64,000 nucleotides of DNA from Paraburkholderia phosphatilytica (GTDB lineage Bacteria; Pseudomonadota; Gammaproteobacteria; Burkholderiales; Burkholderiaceae). A program made the position numbers and the translations under genes. Positions 18,193 through 27,480 of the stretch are shown one piece after another. The DNA lies in NCBI RefSeq assembly GCF_003443895.1, contig NZ_QQOA01000008.1, positions 1 to 64,000 on the forward strand. The letters are read 5' to 3'. The notes under the pieces were generated by a model. That model did not search any database and was not told where the DNA came from. It saw only the letters and a list, made by a program, of their open reading frames with translations. The number at the start of each line of letters is the position of its first letter. Positions within the stretch are counted from its first letter, which is position 1.

Positions 18193-19086
18193 TCAGATTC
18201 CGGCGGATGCGCGCTGCGCTTCCGAGAGCAGGCCAAGGCGCGCCGCGTCCAGCACGAGCATGCGCGCGCGGCCGACGAACGGCGCATCGATCATTTTTCC
18301 GTCGACAACATACGCACCGATGCCTTGCCGGTCCGCGGCACGCGCGGCTTCCACGACACGCACCGCGTGTTCGATGTCCGCATCGGAAGGACGGAACACG
18401 TCATTGGCGATCGCGATCTGGCTCGGGTGAATGCAGCTCTTGCCCATGAAGCCGAACGCGCGCGCCATCTGTGCTTCCGCTCGAAAACCTTCGGCATCCT
18501 TGATGTCGGCAAACGCGGTGTCGTAAGCGAATATGCCTGCTTCGCCCGCCGCGATGCGCAGCGCGAACATCGCCTGCTGAATCGCTGCCGTCTCGCGGCG
18601 TGCGATGCCGAGCGGCTCGAACAGATCGCCGAGGCCCAGCTGCAAACCCGCAACCCGTGGATGCGCGAGCGCGAGGTCCGCCGCGCTGCGCAGCGCGCGC
18701 GGCGATTCGACGTTGAGCAACAGCCCGATCGGCGCAGTGACGCCGTTCGCACGTTCGGCGGCTTCGAGCGCGTTTGCGGCGGCTCGGACGTCGTCGGGAT
18801 GCTCGGGCTTCGGCAGATTGACGAGCGACACGCCGTTACGCGCGACGGCCTCGATATCGGCCGCGAAATGCGGCGTGGACAACGCGTTCACCCGCACGAT
18901 CAGCGTCTTGTCGCTAGCTAGCGTGCTGTCTGTGCTGAGCAGCGCGCGCAGATCGGCGCGCGCCTGCGGCTTGCGCTCGGGCGCGACGGCGTCTTCCAGG
19001 TCGAACGAGAGGGCGTCGGCGGCGCTTGCGAGCGCCTTGGCAAAGAGTTCCGGGCGCGATGCCGGCACGAAGAGCTTGCTTCTCAT
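18193..19086 (-). CDS. CitE-like HpcH/HpaI-family acyl-CoA lyase
   Basis: A 297-residue TIM-barrel lyase like CitE, malyl-CoA lyase and citramalyl-CoA lyase. Visible active-site elements are RSKLFVPASRPELF at the N-terminus, FDLEDAV, the CoA-binding arginine in IVRVNAL, the metal-binding glutamate in LNVESPRAL and aspartate in LGLGDLFEPLG, and GKSCIHPSQI. Stand-alone CitE homologues without CitD/CitF cleave beta-hydroxyacyl-CoA thioesters into acetyl-CoA plus an oxoacid. It is the first gene of the operon and ends 15 bp before the CoA-transferase. Confidence 0.87.
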   Translation of the reverse strand: MRSKLFVPASRPELFAKALASAADALSFDLEDAVAPERKPQARADLRALLSTDSTLASDKTLIVRVNALSTPHFAADIEAVARNGVSLVNLPKPEHPDDVRAAANALEAAERANGVTAPIGLLLNVESPRALRSAADLALAHPRVAGLQLGLGDLFEPLGIARRETAAIQQAMFALRIAAGEAGIFAYDTAFADIKDAEGFRAEAQMARAFGFMGKSCIHPSQIAIANDVFRPSDADIEHAVRVVEAARAADRQGIGAYVVDGKMIDAPFVGRARMLVLDAARLGLLSEAQRASAGI

Positions 19087-19138
19087 GCGTCTCCATCCAT
19101 TCTTGATCTGCCGATCAGTCTACGGACTCGGATGTTTT

Positions 19139-19161
19139 AGATAAACTATCCACGTCTATCT
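19139..19161. promoter_or_regulatory. Inverted repeat in the LysR/CitE-like divergent promoter
   Basis: AGATA and TATCT form an interrupted inverted repeat with a 13-bp centre in the 98-bp divergent gap, 23 bp upstream of the LysR start. This form suits a LysR-type regulatory site controlling both directions, although the arms are short. Confidence 0.4.
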
Positions 19162-19184
19162 TCAAACGAAAGCAAATCCATACG

Positions 19185-20078
19185 ATGGAGACTGCCTTTC
19201 TTGCCAACCTGCTGCTCGTCGTCGATACCGGATCGATGGCGGAGGCGGCGCGCCGCGTGGGGGTCACGCCTGCCGCAATCGCGCAGCAGGTGTCGGCACT
19301 CGAGCGCGAACTGGGCGTCGCGCTGTTCGTGCGGTCCGGCCGCACCGTAACGCCGACCGAAGCGGGGCATCGCGTGATCGAGCGGGCGCGGGGTCTCGTC
19401 GCGGAGTTCGCGGAACTGAAAGCGCATGCGCTGGAAGGCGAAGCGGCAGGGGAATTGCGCATCGGCACGATCACGACTGCGCTGCTAAGCCTGTTGCCGG
19501 ATGTGCTCGCGAACTTTTCAAGAGCCTTTCCGCGCGCCAAGCTGCTGATTCGCGCGGGCACTTCGCTGGAGCTATACGACACGCTGCAGCGCGGCGATCT
19601 CGATGCGGCCATCTGCCTGCATCCTCCGTTCGCGTTGCCGAAGGCATACGATTGGCATCTGCTGCGCGAAGAGCCGCTCGTCGTGCTGGCTCCCGCGCGT
19701 CTCGCCGCGGCGGATCCGCACGAACTGTTGCGGCGCGAGCCCTTCATCCGTTACGACCGCACATTAGGCGGCGGCAAGCAGGCGGACCAGTATCTGCGCG
19801 CCGCTCGCATCGTGCCGCGCGAACTCTTCGAGCTGAATGCGCTGATGGCGATCGCGATGATGGTCGATCGCGGGCTGGGCGTGTCGCTGGTGCCGGATAT
19901 CGTTTCGCCGATGACGTCGGCGCTGTCCATCGCACGGCTTGCATTGCCGGTTCCGACGGAGCCGCGCCGCTTCGGCGTGGTGTGGCAGCGCGCGTCGCCG
20001 AGGGCGCGGCTGATCAAGGGCTTGTTGCAGTGCGCGGATGAAGTGGTGGCGGCGAATGCGGGGGACGCGCCGGGATAA
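19185..20078 (+). CDS. LysR-family regulator of the hydroxyacid-CoA operon
   Basis: A 297-residue LysR-type regulator. The N-terminal winged helix runs through TGSMAEAARRVGVTPAAIAQ and VSALERELGVALFVRSGRTV, followed by linker helix and the two-lobed effector domain. It is divergent from the lyase/CoA-transferase operon with a 98-bp gap, the standard arrangement for a LysR activator of the neighbouring genes. The effector is presumably the acid or lactone degraded by that operon. Confidence 0.88.
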   Translation: METAFLANLLLVVDTGSMAEAARRVGVTPAAIAQQVSALERELGVALFVRSGRTVTPTEAGHRVIERARGLVAEFAELKAHALEGEAAGELRIGTITTALLSLLPDVLANFSRAFPRAKLLIRAGTSLELYDTLQRGDLDAAICLHPPFALPKAYDWHLLREEPLVVLAPARLAAADPHELLRREPFIRYDRTLGGGKQADQYLRAARIVPRELFELNALMAIAMMVDRGLGVSLVPDIVSPMTSALSIARLALPVPTEPRRFGVVWQRASPRARLIKGLLQCADEVVAANAGDAPG

Positions 20079-20120
20079 CTTCCTTCGCAACGGACCGTCG
20101 CGTGATCGGCGAAGCGCGAA

Positions 20121-20528
20121 CTAGGGCGACTGAGGGTAATGAGGAATGGCCTGACTCAAGCAGACCCAGGGCTGTGCACTGGATGTCCAGATATCCAGCA
20201 TCGGCTGAAACGCCGACGGATCGTCCAGCGTCGGGAAACGAACGGACATGACTTCTGGAGCCGCTTCGCCATACGTGAACAGCGGGGAGCCGCAATCGGG
20301 ACAAAAGCTGCGAGTCGCGAGCCTGCCGCTGCCCGCACGAACCGAGTACGCCTTCGGCGTGCCGGTGATCGTCATGTCCGACACCCGGACGATGAAGCCG
20401 GAAGCGAAGGGAGCACCGCTCGAGCGCTGGCAGTCCAAGCAATGGCAGTTTAGCGTCGCAACCGGCGTGTGGGAGCATACATAGCGGATCGCTCCGCATG
20501 CGCACCCGCCCGAAAATGGAGCGATCAT
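20121..20528 (-). CDS. GFA/CENP-V-like zinc protein
   Basis: A 135-residue protein of the glutathione-dependent formaldehyde-activating (GFA) fold. Zinc ligands are in GGCACGAIRY, LNCHCLDCQRSSGAPF and SFCPDCGSPLF, all cysteines present. The ATG at 20528 is chosen because AGGAGGAA lies just upstream; an open TTG 36 bp further out has no ribosome-binding site. Many family members are not true formaldehyde enzymes, so only the fold is assigned. It converges with the LysR gene. Confidence 0.85.
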   Translation of the reverse strand: MIAPFSGGCACGAIRYVCSHTPVATLNCHCLDCQRSSGAPFASGFIVRVSDMTITGTPKAYSVRAGSGRLATRSFCPDCGSPLFTYGEAAPEVMSVRFPTLDDPSAFQPMLDIWTSSAQPWVCLSQAIPHYPQSP

Positions 20529-20693
20529 GTCGCTTCTTCCTCCTGCCGACTGATTCGTTGTCAATAGCTGGCACCTGACAGATGCCCCGCGGGAAGCGTG
20601 CTACCTGCCGCTCCCTCAACGCGCGCGCAGTGTAGCGCCGCCGGCATCACAACGCAAACGGCCGGTTTCACACTCACGTTCGGAGTATTCGCG

Positions 20694-21134
20694 ATGACCA
20701 CAGACGCACGCAATCTCGCGCCAATCACCATTGGCGGCGTGACAGTCCGGTATCTGATCGATGGATCCGCCACGAAGGGCATGGGCGTCTTCGAGTTGAC
20801 GGTCGCGCCAGGAGCGAACGTTCCGCCGCCGCATAGTCACACCCACAATGAGGAGTGCGTGTACGCGCTGGAGGGGCTCATCCGCTATTCCGTCGATGGC
20901 GTTGCGAGAGACCTGGCGCCGGGCGAGTGGATGCATACCCCCAAGGGTTCCGTGCATTCGTTCAGCAACCCTCATCAAATTGCTGCCAAGGCGCTGGTCG
21001 TCCTGACTCCAGACGTGGGTGCGCAGTACTTTCTGGATGTACAGGCAGTGGTGAATGCTGGTGGACCGCCGGACCGCCAGAAGTTGCTGGCGGTCATGTC
21101 CAGCTATGGGCTCGTTCCGGCCGTCCAGGCCTGA
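20694..21134 (+). CDS. Cupin-domain protein
   Basis: A 146-residue single-domain cupin. Motif 1 is PPPHSHTHNEECVYALEG, with the usual His, His, Glu metal ligands, and motif 2 is GEWMHTPKGSVHSFSN with the last His. The start ATG at 20694 has GGAG 8 nt upstream. Small cupins of this type include quercetin-dioxygenase-like and isomerase proteins; no specific reaction is assigned. It ends 4 bp from the convergent MFS gene. Confidence 0.82.
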   Translation: MTTDARNLAPITIGGVTVRYLIDGSATKGMGVFELTVAPGANVPPPHSHTHNEECVYALEGLIRYSVDGVARDLAPGEWMHTPKGSVHSFSNPHQIAAKALVVLTPDVGAQYFLDVQAVVNAGGPPDRQKLLAVMSSYGLVPAVQA

Positions 21135-21138
21135 ACGC

Positions 21139-22449
21139 TCAGTGTCCTTGTCCCTCTCCGGCCGCGATCGGCGCCGGCTTCGATTGGCGGCTCAGCATCA
21201 GTGTGAGGATGGCGGACATCGCCAGCGTCGCACCGACCACATACAACCCCGCCGAATAGCTGCCTGTCGCGTTCTTGAGCCAGCCGATCGCGAACGGACC
21301 GACGAAGCCGCCCAGATTGCCGATCGAGTTGATCATCGCGATTCCCGCGGCCGCGCCGGCGCCTGACAGAAACTGGCTGGGCATCGCCCACAACGGTGCC
21401 TTGGCTGCGCTGACGCCGACGTTGACGATCACCAGCGCGAGAATGACCATCAACGCGGTCGCGGCGCTACCGGCAAAGACAAAGCCGAGAAACGCGACGA
21501 CACACGGGATGACGACGTGCCATGTGCGTTCTTCCGCGCGATCCGAATGTCGTGCCCACAGCACCATCGCGATCACGGCGAGCACGCTGGGGATGCCGGC
21601 CAGCAGCCCGGTCTCGAACGACCCGAAGCCGTATTGCCGGATGATCAGCGGTGTCCACAGGCCGAGTGTGTAGAGCCCCGCCGACGTGCCGAAGTAGATC
21701 AATGCGAGCGCGATGACCCGAGGGTCCCGCAGCGCGCTGAGCGCGCCCGCGGTATGGCCGGCATGCGACGCTTTGGCGTTCGCTTCCACCTTCATCTTTG
21801 CGATCAGCCATTCGCGCTCCTTCGGGTCGAGCCATTGCGCTTTCGCGGGCGTGTCGGTGAGGTACTTGAGCACCAGAAAGCCGAGCACGATCGCGGGCGC
21901 CGCCTCGAGGATGTAGAGCATCTGCCAGTTCGCCAGTCCGGCGACCGGATGAAGCTTCATAATCGCGCCGGAGAGCGGCGAGCCGATCGCTGTTGAAATC
22001 GGTGCGGCGGCCATGAACCATGCGGCTGCTACGGCGCGCTGACGCGACGGAAACCATAGGCTGAGGTAAAGGATGATGCCCGGGAAGAAGCCTGCTTCCG
22101 CGATTCCGAGGATAAAGCGCATCGCGTAGAAACTGTTCGGACCGCTGACGAACGCGGAAGCGGCCGATACGATCCCCCACGACACCATCACGCGGGCTAT
22201 CCACCGGCGCGCGCCGACCTTGTGAAGGATAAGGTTAGACGGCACCTCGAACAGAAAGTAGCCCACAAAAAACAGTCCGCCGCCCAGACCGAATGCCGTC
22301 GGAGAAAGACCGATGGCCTTGTTCATCGACAGCGCGGCGAAGCCCACGTTGACGCGGTCGAGAAAACTCACGAAATACAGCAGCATGACGAACGGAATGA
22401 TCCGCAGCATCAGCTTGCGGGACACCCGGCTTTCGAGATCGGAATGCAT
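21139..22449 (-). CDS. MFS transporter, anion:cation symporter family (tartrate-like)
   Basis: A 436-residue, 12-helix ACS-family symporter. It shows RIIPFVMLLYFVSFLDRVNV in helix 1, LILHKVGARRWIARVMVSWG after helix 2, and GIAEAGFFPGIILYLSLWFP in helix 4, matching tartrate, phthalate and hexuronate transporters. It lies 154 bp downstream of the tartrate/D-malate dehydrogenase on the same strand, so tartrate or a related dicarboxylate is the likely cargo (inference). It is related to but distinct from the transporter at 4128-5459. Confidence 0.87.
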   Translation of the reverse strand: MHSDLESRVSRKLMLRIIPFVMLLYFVSFLDRVNVGFAALSMNKAIGLSPTAFGLGGGLFFVGYFLFEVPSNLILHKVGARRWIARVMVSWGIVSAASAFVSGPNSFYAMRFILGIAEAGFFPGIILYLSLWFPSRQRAVAAAWFMAAAPISTAIGSPLSGAIMKLHPVAGLANWQMLYILEAAPAIVLGFLVLKYLTDTPAKAQWLDPKEREWLIAKMKVEANAKASHAGHTAGALSALRDPRVIALALIYFGTSAGLYTLGLWTPLIIRQYGFGSFETGLLAGIPSVLAVIAMVLWARHSDRAEERTWHVVIPCVVAFLGFVFAGSAATALMVILALVIVNVGVSAAKAPLWAMPSQFLSGAGAAAGIAMINSIGNLGGFVGPFAIGWLKNATGSYSAGLYVVGATLAMSAILTLMLSRQSKPAPIAAGEGQGH

Positions 22450-22603
22450 TGTCTCCTCCTTGGAGGTTGAGCGGCGCGCACTGCGGCCATCGAATGTGGC
22501 GCTTGTGCTGAATGTGCTGAAGGCGCGCGCGGCGCGAGCAAGGCCGCGGCCGCCGGAAGCCGGGGCCGTGCGGATCAGGCGCGAATGGAGCCGCGCTGGA
22601 CGC

Positions 22604-23698
22604 TCAGGCGGCGTTGGCTGCGGGCGTCGCCGCTTTTTCGATGAACGCGCAGGCGGCTGCCGTCACCTGTGCGGTCGTGGCCGTGCCGCCGAGGTCGCCG
22701 GTATGCAGCGAGCGGTCCGCGGTCACGGCTTCGACGGCCTGCATCACGCGTTGCGCGGCGTTGAATTCGCCAAGGTGCTCGAGCAGCATCACGACCGACC
22801 AGAAGGTGCCGACCGGATTGGCGAGACCCTTGCCCATGATGTCGAACGCGGAGCCGTGGATGGGCTCGAACATCGACGGATAGCGGTGTTCCGGATCGAT
22901 GTTGCCGGTCGGCGCGATACCGAGGCTGCCGGCAAGGGCGGCGGCGAGGTCACTGAGGATGTCGGCGTGCAGATTGGTGGCGACGATCGTGTCGAGCGTG
23001 GCGGGACGATTGATCATGCGCGCGGTCGATGCGTCCACCAGCTCCTTGTCCCATGTGACGTCCGGGAATTCCTTCGAGACTTCCAGCGCGATCTGATCCC
23101 ACATGACCATCGCGTGACGCTGCGCGTTGCTCTTGGTAATGACGGTCAGCAGTTTGCGCGGCCGGGATTGCGCGAGACGGAACGCGAAACGCATGATGCG
23201 TTCGACGCCGGCGCGAGTGAGGATCGATACGTCGGTGGCGGCTTCGATCGGATGGCCCTGGTGCACGCGGCCACCCACGCCGGAATATTCGCCTTCGGAG
23301 TTCTCGCGGACGATGACCCAGTTCAGGTCTTCCGGCTTGCAGCGCTTCAGCGGTCCATCGATCCCGGGCAGGATCCGGGTCGGGCGGACGTTCGCGTACT
23401 GGTCGAAACTCTGGCAGATCTTGAGGCGCAGCCCCCAGAGCGTGATGTGATCGGGAATGTCGGGGTCGCCTGCCGAGCCGAACAGGATCGCATCCTTGTT
23501 GCGGATGGCGTCCAGACCATCGGCCGGCATCATGACGCCGTGCTCGCGATAGTAGTCGCCACCCCAGTCGAAGTTCTCGAATTCGAATGCGAACGACTTC
23601 GTGGTTTTTGCGAGTGCTTCGAGAATCTGCACGCCAGCCGGCACGACCTCCTTGCCGATGCCGTCGCCAGGGATGGTCGCGATGCGATAGGTCTTCAT
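22604..23698 (-). CDS. ttuC: Tartrate dehydrogenase / D-malate dehydrogenase (decarboxylating)
   Basis: A 364-residue member of the isocitrate/isopropylmalate dehydrogenase family, of the TtuC/DmlA branch. It opens with MKTYRIATIPGDGIGKEVVPAG. Substrate arginines are in QYANVRPTR and WVIVRENSEGEYSG, the catalytic lysine in ITKSNAQRH, the metal aspartates in NLHADILSDLAAAL, and the NAD loop in EPIHGSAFDIMGKG. The NSEGEYSG loop and GGRVHQG favour tartrate/D-malate over isopropylmalate. It would oxidise tartrate or D-malate with NAD and Mn/Mg to oxaloglycolate, glycerate or pyruvate. A divergent LysR gene probably regulates it. Confidence 0.88.
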   Translation of the reverse strand: MKTYRIATIPGDGIGKEVVPAGVQILEALAKTTKSFAFEFENFDWGGDYYREHGVMMPADGLDAIRNKDAILFGSAGDPDIPDHITLWGLRLKICQSFDQYANVRPTRILPGIDGPLKRCKPEDLNWVIVRENSEGEYSGVGGRVHQGHPIEAATDVSILTRAGVERIMRFAFRLAQSRPRKLLTVITKSNAQRHAMVMWDQIALEVSKEFPDVTWDKELVDASTARMINRPATLDTIVATNLHADILSDLAAALAGSLGIAPTGNIDPEHRYPSMFEPIHGSAFDIMGKGLANPVGTFWSVVMLLEHLGEFNAAQRVMQAVEAVTADRSLHTGDLGGTATTAQVTAAACAFIEKAATPAANAA

Positions 23699-23796
23699 GT
23701 CTCCGTCCTTCCGTGTAGTGAGTGTGATGAACTTTACCCATCTGAAGACATAAAAACCGGTGCTAAAATCAAGGCATCTTTAACCTGAATTCACAG

Positions 23797-24714
23797 GTGA
23801 AAGCGGTGCACGAGATCGTCCAGCCTTCGGATCTAAGCTTTTTCTCGACGCTTGCCGCGTCCGGCAGTTTGAGCGCGGCCGCGCGGGAGCTGGGTCTGAC
23901 GCCCGCCGCGGTGAGCAAGCGCCTGACGCAGATGGAAAGTCGCGCGAGCATTGCGTTGATCACGCGCACGACGCGCCGCATGACGCTCACGCCGGAAGGC
24001 GAGCTCTATCTGGAACATGCGCGCCGGATTCTCGACGAGATCGACGAACTGGCCGAACTGCTTGGAACCGCAAAGAAAAATCCAAAAGGACGGCTGCGGG
24101 TCAATGCGACGCTTGGCTTCGGGCGCAGTCACGTCGCGCCCGCCATTTCGCGTTTTGTTTTGGCCTATCCGCAGGTGTCCGTGCAGCTTCAGCTGTCGGT
24201 CAATCCGCCGCCGCTGACCGACGACGCTTTCGACGTCTGCATCCGGTTCGGCGAGCCGCCGGATACGCGGGTGGTCGCGCGTCGTCTCGCGAGCAACCGG
24301 CGGCTGCTCTGTGCCGCGCCTTCGTATATCGCATCGCGAGGCATGCCGATCACCGCGCACGATCTGACGCGACATAACTGCATCGGCATACGGCAAGGCG
24401 ACGAAGCGTACGGCGTGTGGCGGATGACTTCGGGCAGGGGTGCATCGCGCAAGACGGAGACCGTGCGGATCAATGGGACGCTGACGACGAACGATGGCGA
24501 GATCGCGGTCAAGTGGGCGCTTGAAGGTCACGGCATCCTGATGCGGGCCGAGTGGGACATCAAGCAGTATCTGGCCGATGGCTCGCTGGTCGTCGTGCTG
24601 CCGGGTTACGAAACACCGAATGCCGATATCTTTGCGGTGTATTCAGCGCGACATCAGATGTCGAACCGCATTCGGGCGTTCGTCGATTTCATTGCGCGGG
24701 AGTTGCGCAATTGA
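23797..24714 (+). CDS. LysR-family regulator (DmlR-like)
   Basis: A 305-residue LysR-type regulator divergent from the tartrate/D-malate dehydrogenase. The DNA-binding domain reads FFSTLAASGSLSAAARELGL then TPAAVSKRLTQMESRASIAL. The start is a GTG at 23797; another in-frame GTG at 23806 cannot be excluded. A TAAAAT hexamer about 30 bp upstream could be its -10. DmlR activates the D-malate dehydrogenase in E. coli; a matching role here is inferred from position. Confidence 0.87.
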   Translation: MKAVHEIVQPSDLSFFSTLAASGSLSAAARELGLTPAAVSKRLTQMESRASIALITRTTRRMTLTPEGELYLEHARRILDEIDELAELLGTAKKNPKGRLRVNATLGFGRSHVAPAISRFVLAYPQVSVQLQLSVNPPPLTDDAFDVCIRFGEPPDTRVVARRLASNRRLLCAAPSYIASRGMPITAHDLTRHNCIGIRQGDEAYGVWRMTSGRGASRKTETVRINGTLTTNDGEIAVKWALEGHGILMRAEWDIKQYLADGSLVVVLPGYETPNADIFAVYSARHQMSNRIRAFVDFIARELRN

Positions 24715-24859
24715 GCGGCGCGCGCTGCACGTATCACGCAGTGATACTCTTCGACTCACAATATGGGCCGCGTTTGAAAGGGCGTTTCAAGGTATCTGCA
24801 GTAGCGGCACACTCTCCGCCAGTTTTTCCCGGCAACCCACGACTAAAGCAGATATCACT

Positions 24860-25231
24860 ATGCCTCCTGTCTCTGTGCTCGCAACCTTTTTCCTCCCGCA
24901 TGGCCGTATTACCCGCAGCGTTTGGCTGACGCGTCTGGTCATCGCCGCGCTGGCGTGCGCTGCATTTGGCGGCCTGACCTCGGCCTGGTTTGGCTCGGTG
25001 GGCTCAGGGGTTTTCGCGTTGCTGTTCATCTGGGCGGCGTTCGCGCTTGCCGCGCAGCGGCTGCATGACGTCGGCCGCTCGGGCCGTGCGCTGATCGCCG
25101 TGCTGGTGCCCGTACTCGGTCCGCTGTGGATCCTGATCCAGTTGCTCAGACGCGGTGCCGATCATCCGAACCGTTTCGGCGCCGATCCCGCGAGCCGCGC
25201 GGATTATCTGCAAGTCGATATCGCAAAGTGA
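24860..25231 (+). CDS. DUF805 small membrane protein
   Basis: A 123-residue inner-membrane protein. The start ATG at 24860 gives the normal DUF805 length; upstream extension is low-complexity. It has about three to four hydrophobic helices, the characteristic GRITRSVWLTRLV N-terminus and the QRLHDVGRSG motif between helices, then a polar C-terminal tail (NRFGADP). Function of DUF805 is unknown. Its stop codon overlaps a GTG that could start the next gene, so it may be coupled to the FAD-oxidase fusion. Confidence 0.85.
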   Translation: MPPVSVLATFFLPHGRITRSVWLTRLVIAALACAAFGGLTSAWFGSVGSGVFALLFIWAAFALAAQRLHDVGRSGRALIAVLVPVLGPLWILIQLLRRGADHPNRFGADPASRADYLQVDIAK

Positions 25232-25239
25232 GCCACGTC

Positions 25240-27480
25240 ATGCAGACCGTCAACGACGTCACCCAGCTCAACGCGATCCCCGTCTTTTCCATCGTCACGC
25301 CGGAGTCGATCCAGGACGTGGTGAATGTGTTCGCGCATACGGACCTGCCGGTATCGGTGGGTGGCGGCCATTTCAGCATGGGCGGCCACACGGCCAGCCC
25401 AGGCACGCTGCATCTGGACATGCGCCGGATGAACCGTGTGCTGCGCTTCGATCCGCTGGCCGGCGTGATCCGCGTGCAGGCGGGCATCCGCTGGTGCGAT
25501 ATCCAGCGTTTCATCGATCCGCACGGCTTCGCGGTGAAGATCATGCAGACGTACGCGAACTTCACGGTCGGCGGCGCGCTGTCGGTGAATGCGCACGGGC
25601 GCTACATGGGACTGGGTCCCGTTGTGCTCTCGGTCCGTGCGATCACGCTCGTGCTCGCAAGCGGTGAAGTGGTCGAAGCATCGCGAACGGTCAACATGCC
25701 GCTCTTTTATGCGGCGATCGGCGGGTATGGCGGCATCGGCGTGATCGTCGAGGCGGAGCTCGATCTCACCGAGAACACCCGGGTCGAACGCAGCGACCGG
25801 AAAATGGATACGACCCAGTACAAGGCGTGGTTCGATGCGAACGTTCGAGGACACAACGACATCGTGTTCCATAACTTCGATCTCTACCCGCCGCACTACA
25901 CGCACGGCCGCGCGGTGAGCTGGACGGTGACCGACGCGCCGGCCACTGCGCCGCGTCTGCAGCCGCTCGCGCGTGGTTTCTGGATTGCCCGGTATCTGCT
26001 GTGGGCGATCACGGAGACGCCGCTCGGCAAGTTCCGTCGCGAGTACCTCTACGATCCGCTGCTGCATCTCGGCAAAAAAGTGCATTGGCGCAATTACGAG
26101 GCCGGCTACGACGTGGCGGAACTGGAGCCGGTCGGTCGCTCGCGGCGTACCTATGTGCTGCAGGAGTATTTTGTGCCGGCCGATGCGGTTGGCGACTTCG
26201 CGAAAAGCATGTGCGAGATTCTCGCGAAGCATCGGGTGAACGTCGTCAACATCTCGGTGCGCCATGCGCTCGGGGACAACCACACGGTCATGGCGTGGGC
26301 ACGAGGCGAAACCTTCGCGTTCGTTCTCTACTACAAGCAGCGCACGCGTGAGAGCGCGAAGGCGCGCGTGGCCGTGTGGACGCGCGAACTGATCGACGCG
26401 GTGCTCGCCGCCGGCGGTACGTACTATCTGCCGTACCAGCTCCATGCCACCGACGAGCAGTTTCATCGCGCGTATCCGCGCGCCCGCGAGATGTTCGCGC
26501 TCAAGTCGGAACTCGATCCGCGCTACCGGCTGCGCGGCGCGCTATGGGATCGCTACTACGCGCCGCTTTCCGCAACGGCGTCGGCGATCGCGCATGGCGC
26601 CACAGCGCGCGCCGCGGGCACGCCCGCGGCATCGCTCTTCGCGTCGGTCTACCGCGACGAACGCGAGGCCGACCGCTTCTACACGTTCCTGCAGAACATT
26701 TTCCACGTGTTGCCTGAGGACCGTTTGCACACGCTGATCGGCACGGAGACCGCCCGCCACCCGGATAACGACGAGGCGATCTACCGCGGCATCCAGGCGG
26801 GTTTGAAATCGATCACACCGCCCCTTGCGATGGTCACGCATGCGCTGCCTTCGCTGGCCACGCAGAAGGCCGAGATGGGCAGACAGGCGGCCGTGCTGAT
26901 CGGCGATCGGGCGCTGCGGGACTATGTCGAGATCGGCACGACCGGTCGCTACGTGCGGGCAATGAAGAAGTCTCTGCGTCTCACCGGCAATGTGACGCTG
27001 GTGCACGACGTGCCGCCCGGCATGAGTCCGGTCGATATCGTCGAACGCGGACAGTTAGGGCGGGTCGCCGATTTCGTTCCGCTCAATGACTATGCACCCA
27101 TCGCGCTGCCGGCGAATAGCGCCGATCTGGTCAGCTGCTTCGTCGGGCTGCATCACATGGCGCCGGCGCGGCTCGCACCGTTTCTGGAGTCGATCGCGCG
27201 GATCACGCGGCCAGGCGGATATTTCGTCGTGCGCGATCACGATGTGACGACGCCTGCGATGGATACGTTCGTGTCCCTCGCGCATACGGTATTTAACGCG
27301 GGGCTCGGCGAATCGTGGCAGACCAACCAGAAGGAGCTTCGCCATTTCGCGAGCATCGATGACTGGATCGCCAGAATCGAAGCAGCGGGCTTCCGGCATA
27401 CCGGCGTTCGGCTCGCACAGGAAGGCGATCCGTCCGACAACCTGCTGCTCGCGTTCGTGCGCGACGGAGCACCCGCATGA
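25240..27480 (+). CDS. FAD-linked oxidase fused to a methyltransferase-like domain
   Basis: A 746-residue two-domain protein. Residues about 10-440 are a VAO/PCMH-type FAD-binding oxidase: the PP-loop is LPVSVGGGHFSMGGHTAS (residues 36-53), with GGALSVNAHGRYMGLG and a C-terminal segment like sugar-lactone oxidases (LDPRYRLRGALWDRYYAP). Residues about 530-746 resemble a class I SAM methyltransferase: VEIGTTGRYVRAM as a degenerate motif I, then DLVSCFVGLHHMAP and RITRPGGYFVVRDHD. Start ATG 25240 is chosen; GTG 25228, overlapping the previous stop, is an alternative. It overlaps the next gene by 4 nt. The two-domain arrangement is unusual and the substrate unknown. Confidence 0.75.
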   Translation: MQTVNDVTQLNAIPVFSIVTPESIQDVVNVFAHTDLPVSVGGGHFSMGGHTASPGTLHLDMRRMNRVLRFDPLAGVIRVQAGIRWCDIQRFIDPHGFAVKIMQTYANFTVGGALSVNAHGRYMGLGPVVLSVRAITLVLASGEVVEASRTVNMPLFYAAIGGYGGIGVIVEAELDLTENTRVERSDRKMDTTQYKAWFDANVRGHNDIVFHNFDLYPPHYTHGRAVSWTVTDAPATAPRLQPLARGFWIARYLLWAITETPLGKFRREYLYDPLLHLGKKVHWRNYEAGYDVAELEPVGRSRRTYVLQEYFVPADAVGDFAKSMCEILAKHRVNVVNISVRHALGDNHTVMAWARGETFAFVLYYKQRTRESAKARVAVWTRELIDAVLAAGGTYYLPYQLHATDEQFHRAYPRAREMFALKSELDPRYRLRGALWDRYYAPLSATASAIAHGATARAAGTPAASLFASVYRDEREADRFYTFLQNIFHVLPEDRLHTLIGTETARHPDNDEAIYRGIQAGLKSITPPLAMVTHALPSLATQKAEMGRQAAVLIGDRALRDYVEIGTTGRYVRAMKKSLRLTGNVTLVHDVPPGMSPVDIVERGQLGRVADFVPLNDYAPIALPANSADLVSCFVGLHHMAPARLAPFLESIARITRPGGYFVVRDHDVTTPAMDTFVSLAHTVFNAGLGESWQTNQKELRHFASIDDWIARIEAAGFRHTGVRLAQEGDPSDNLLLAFVRDGAPA

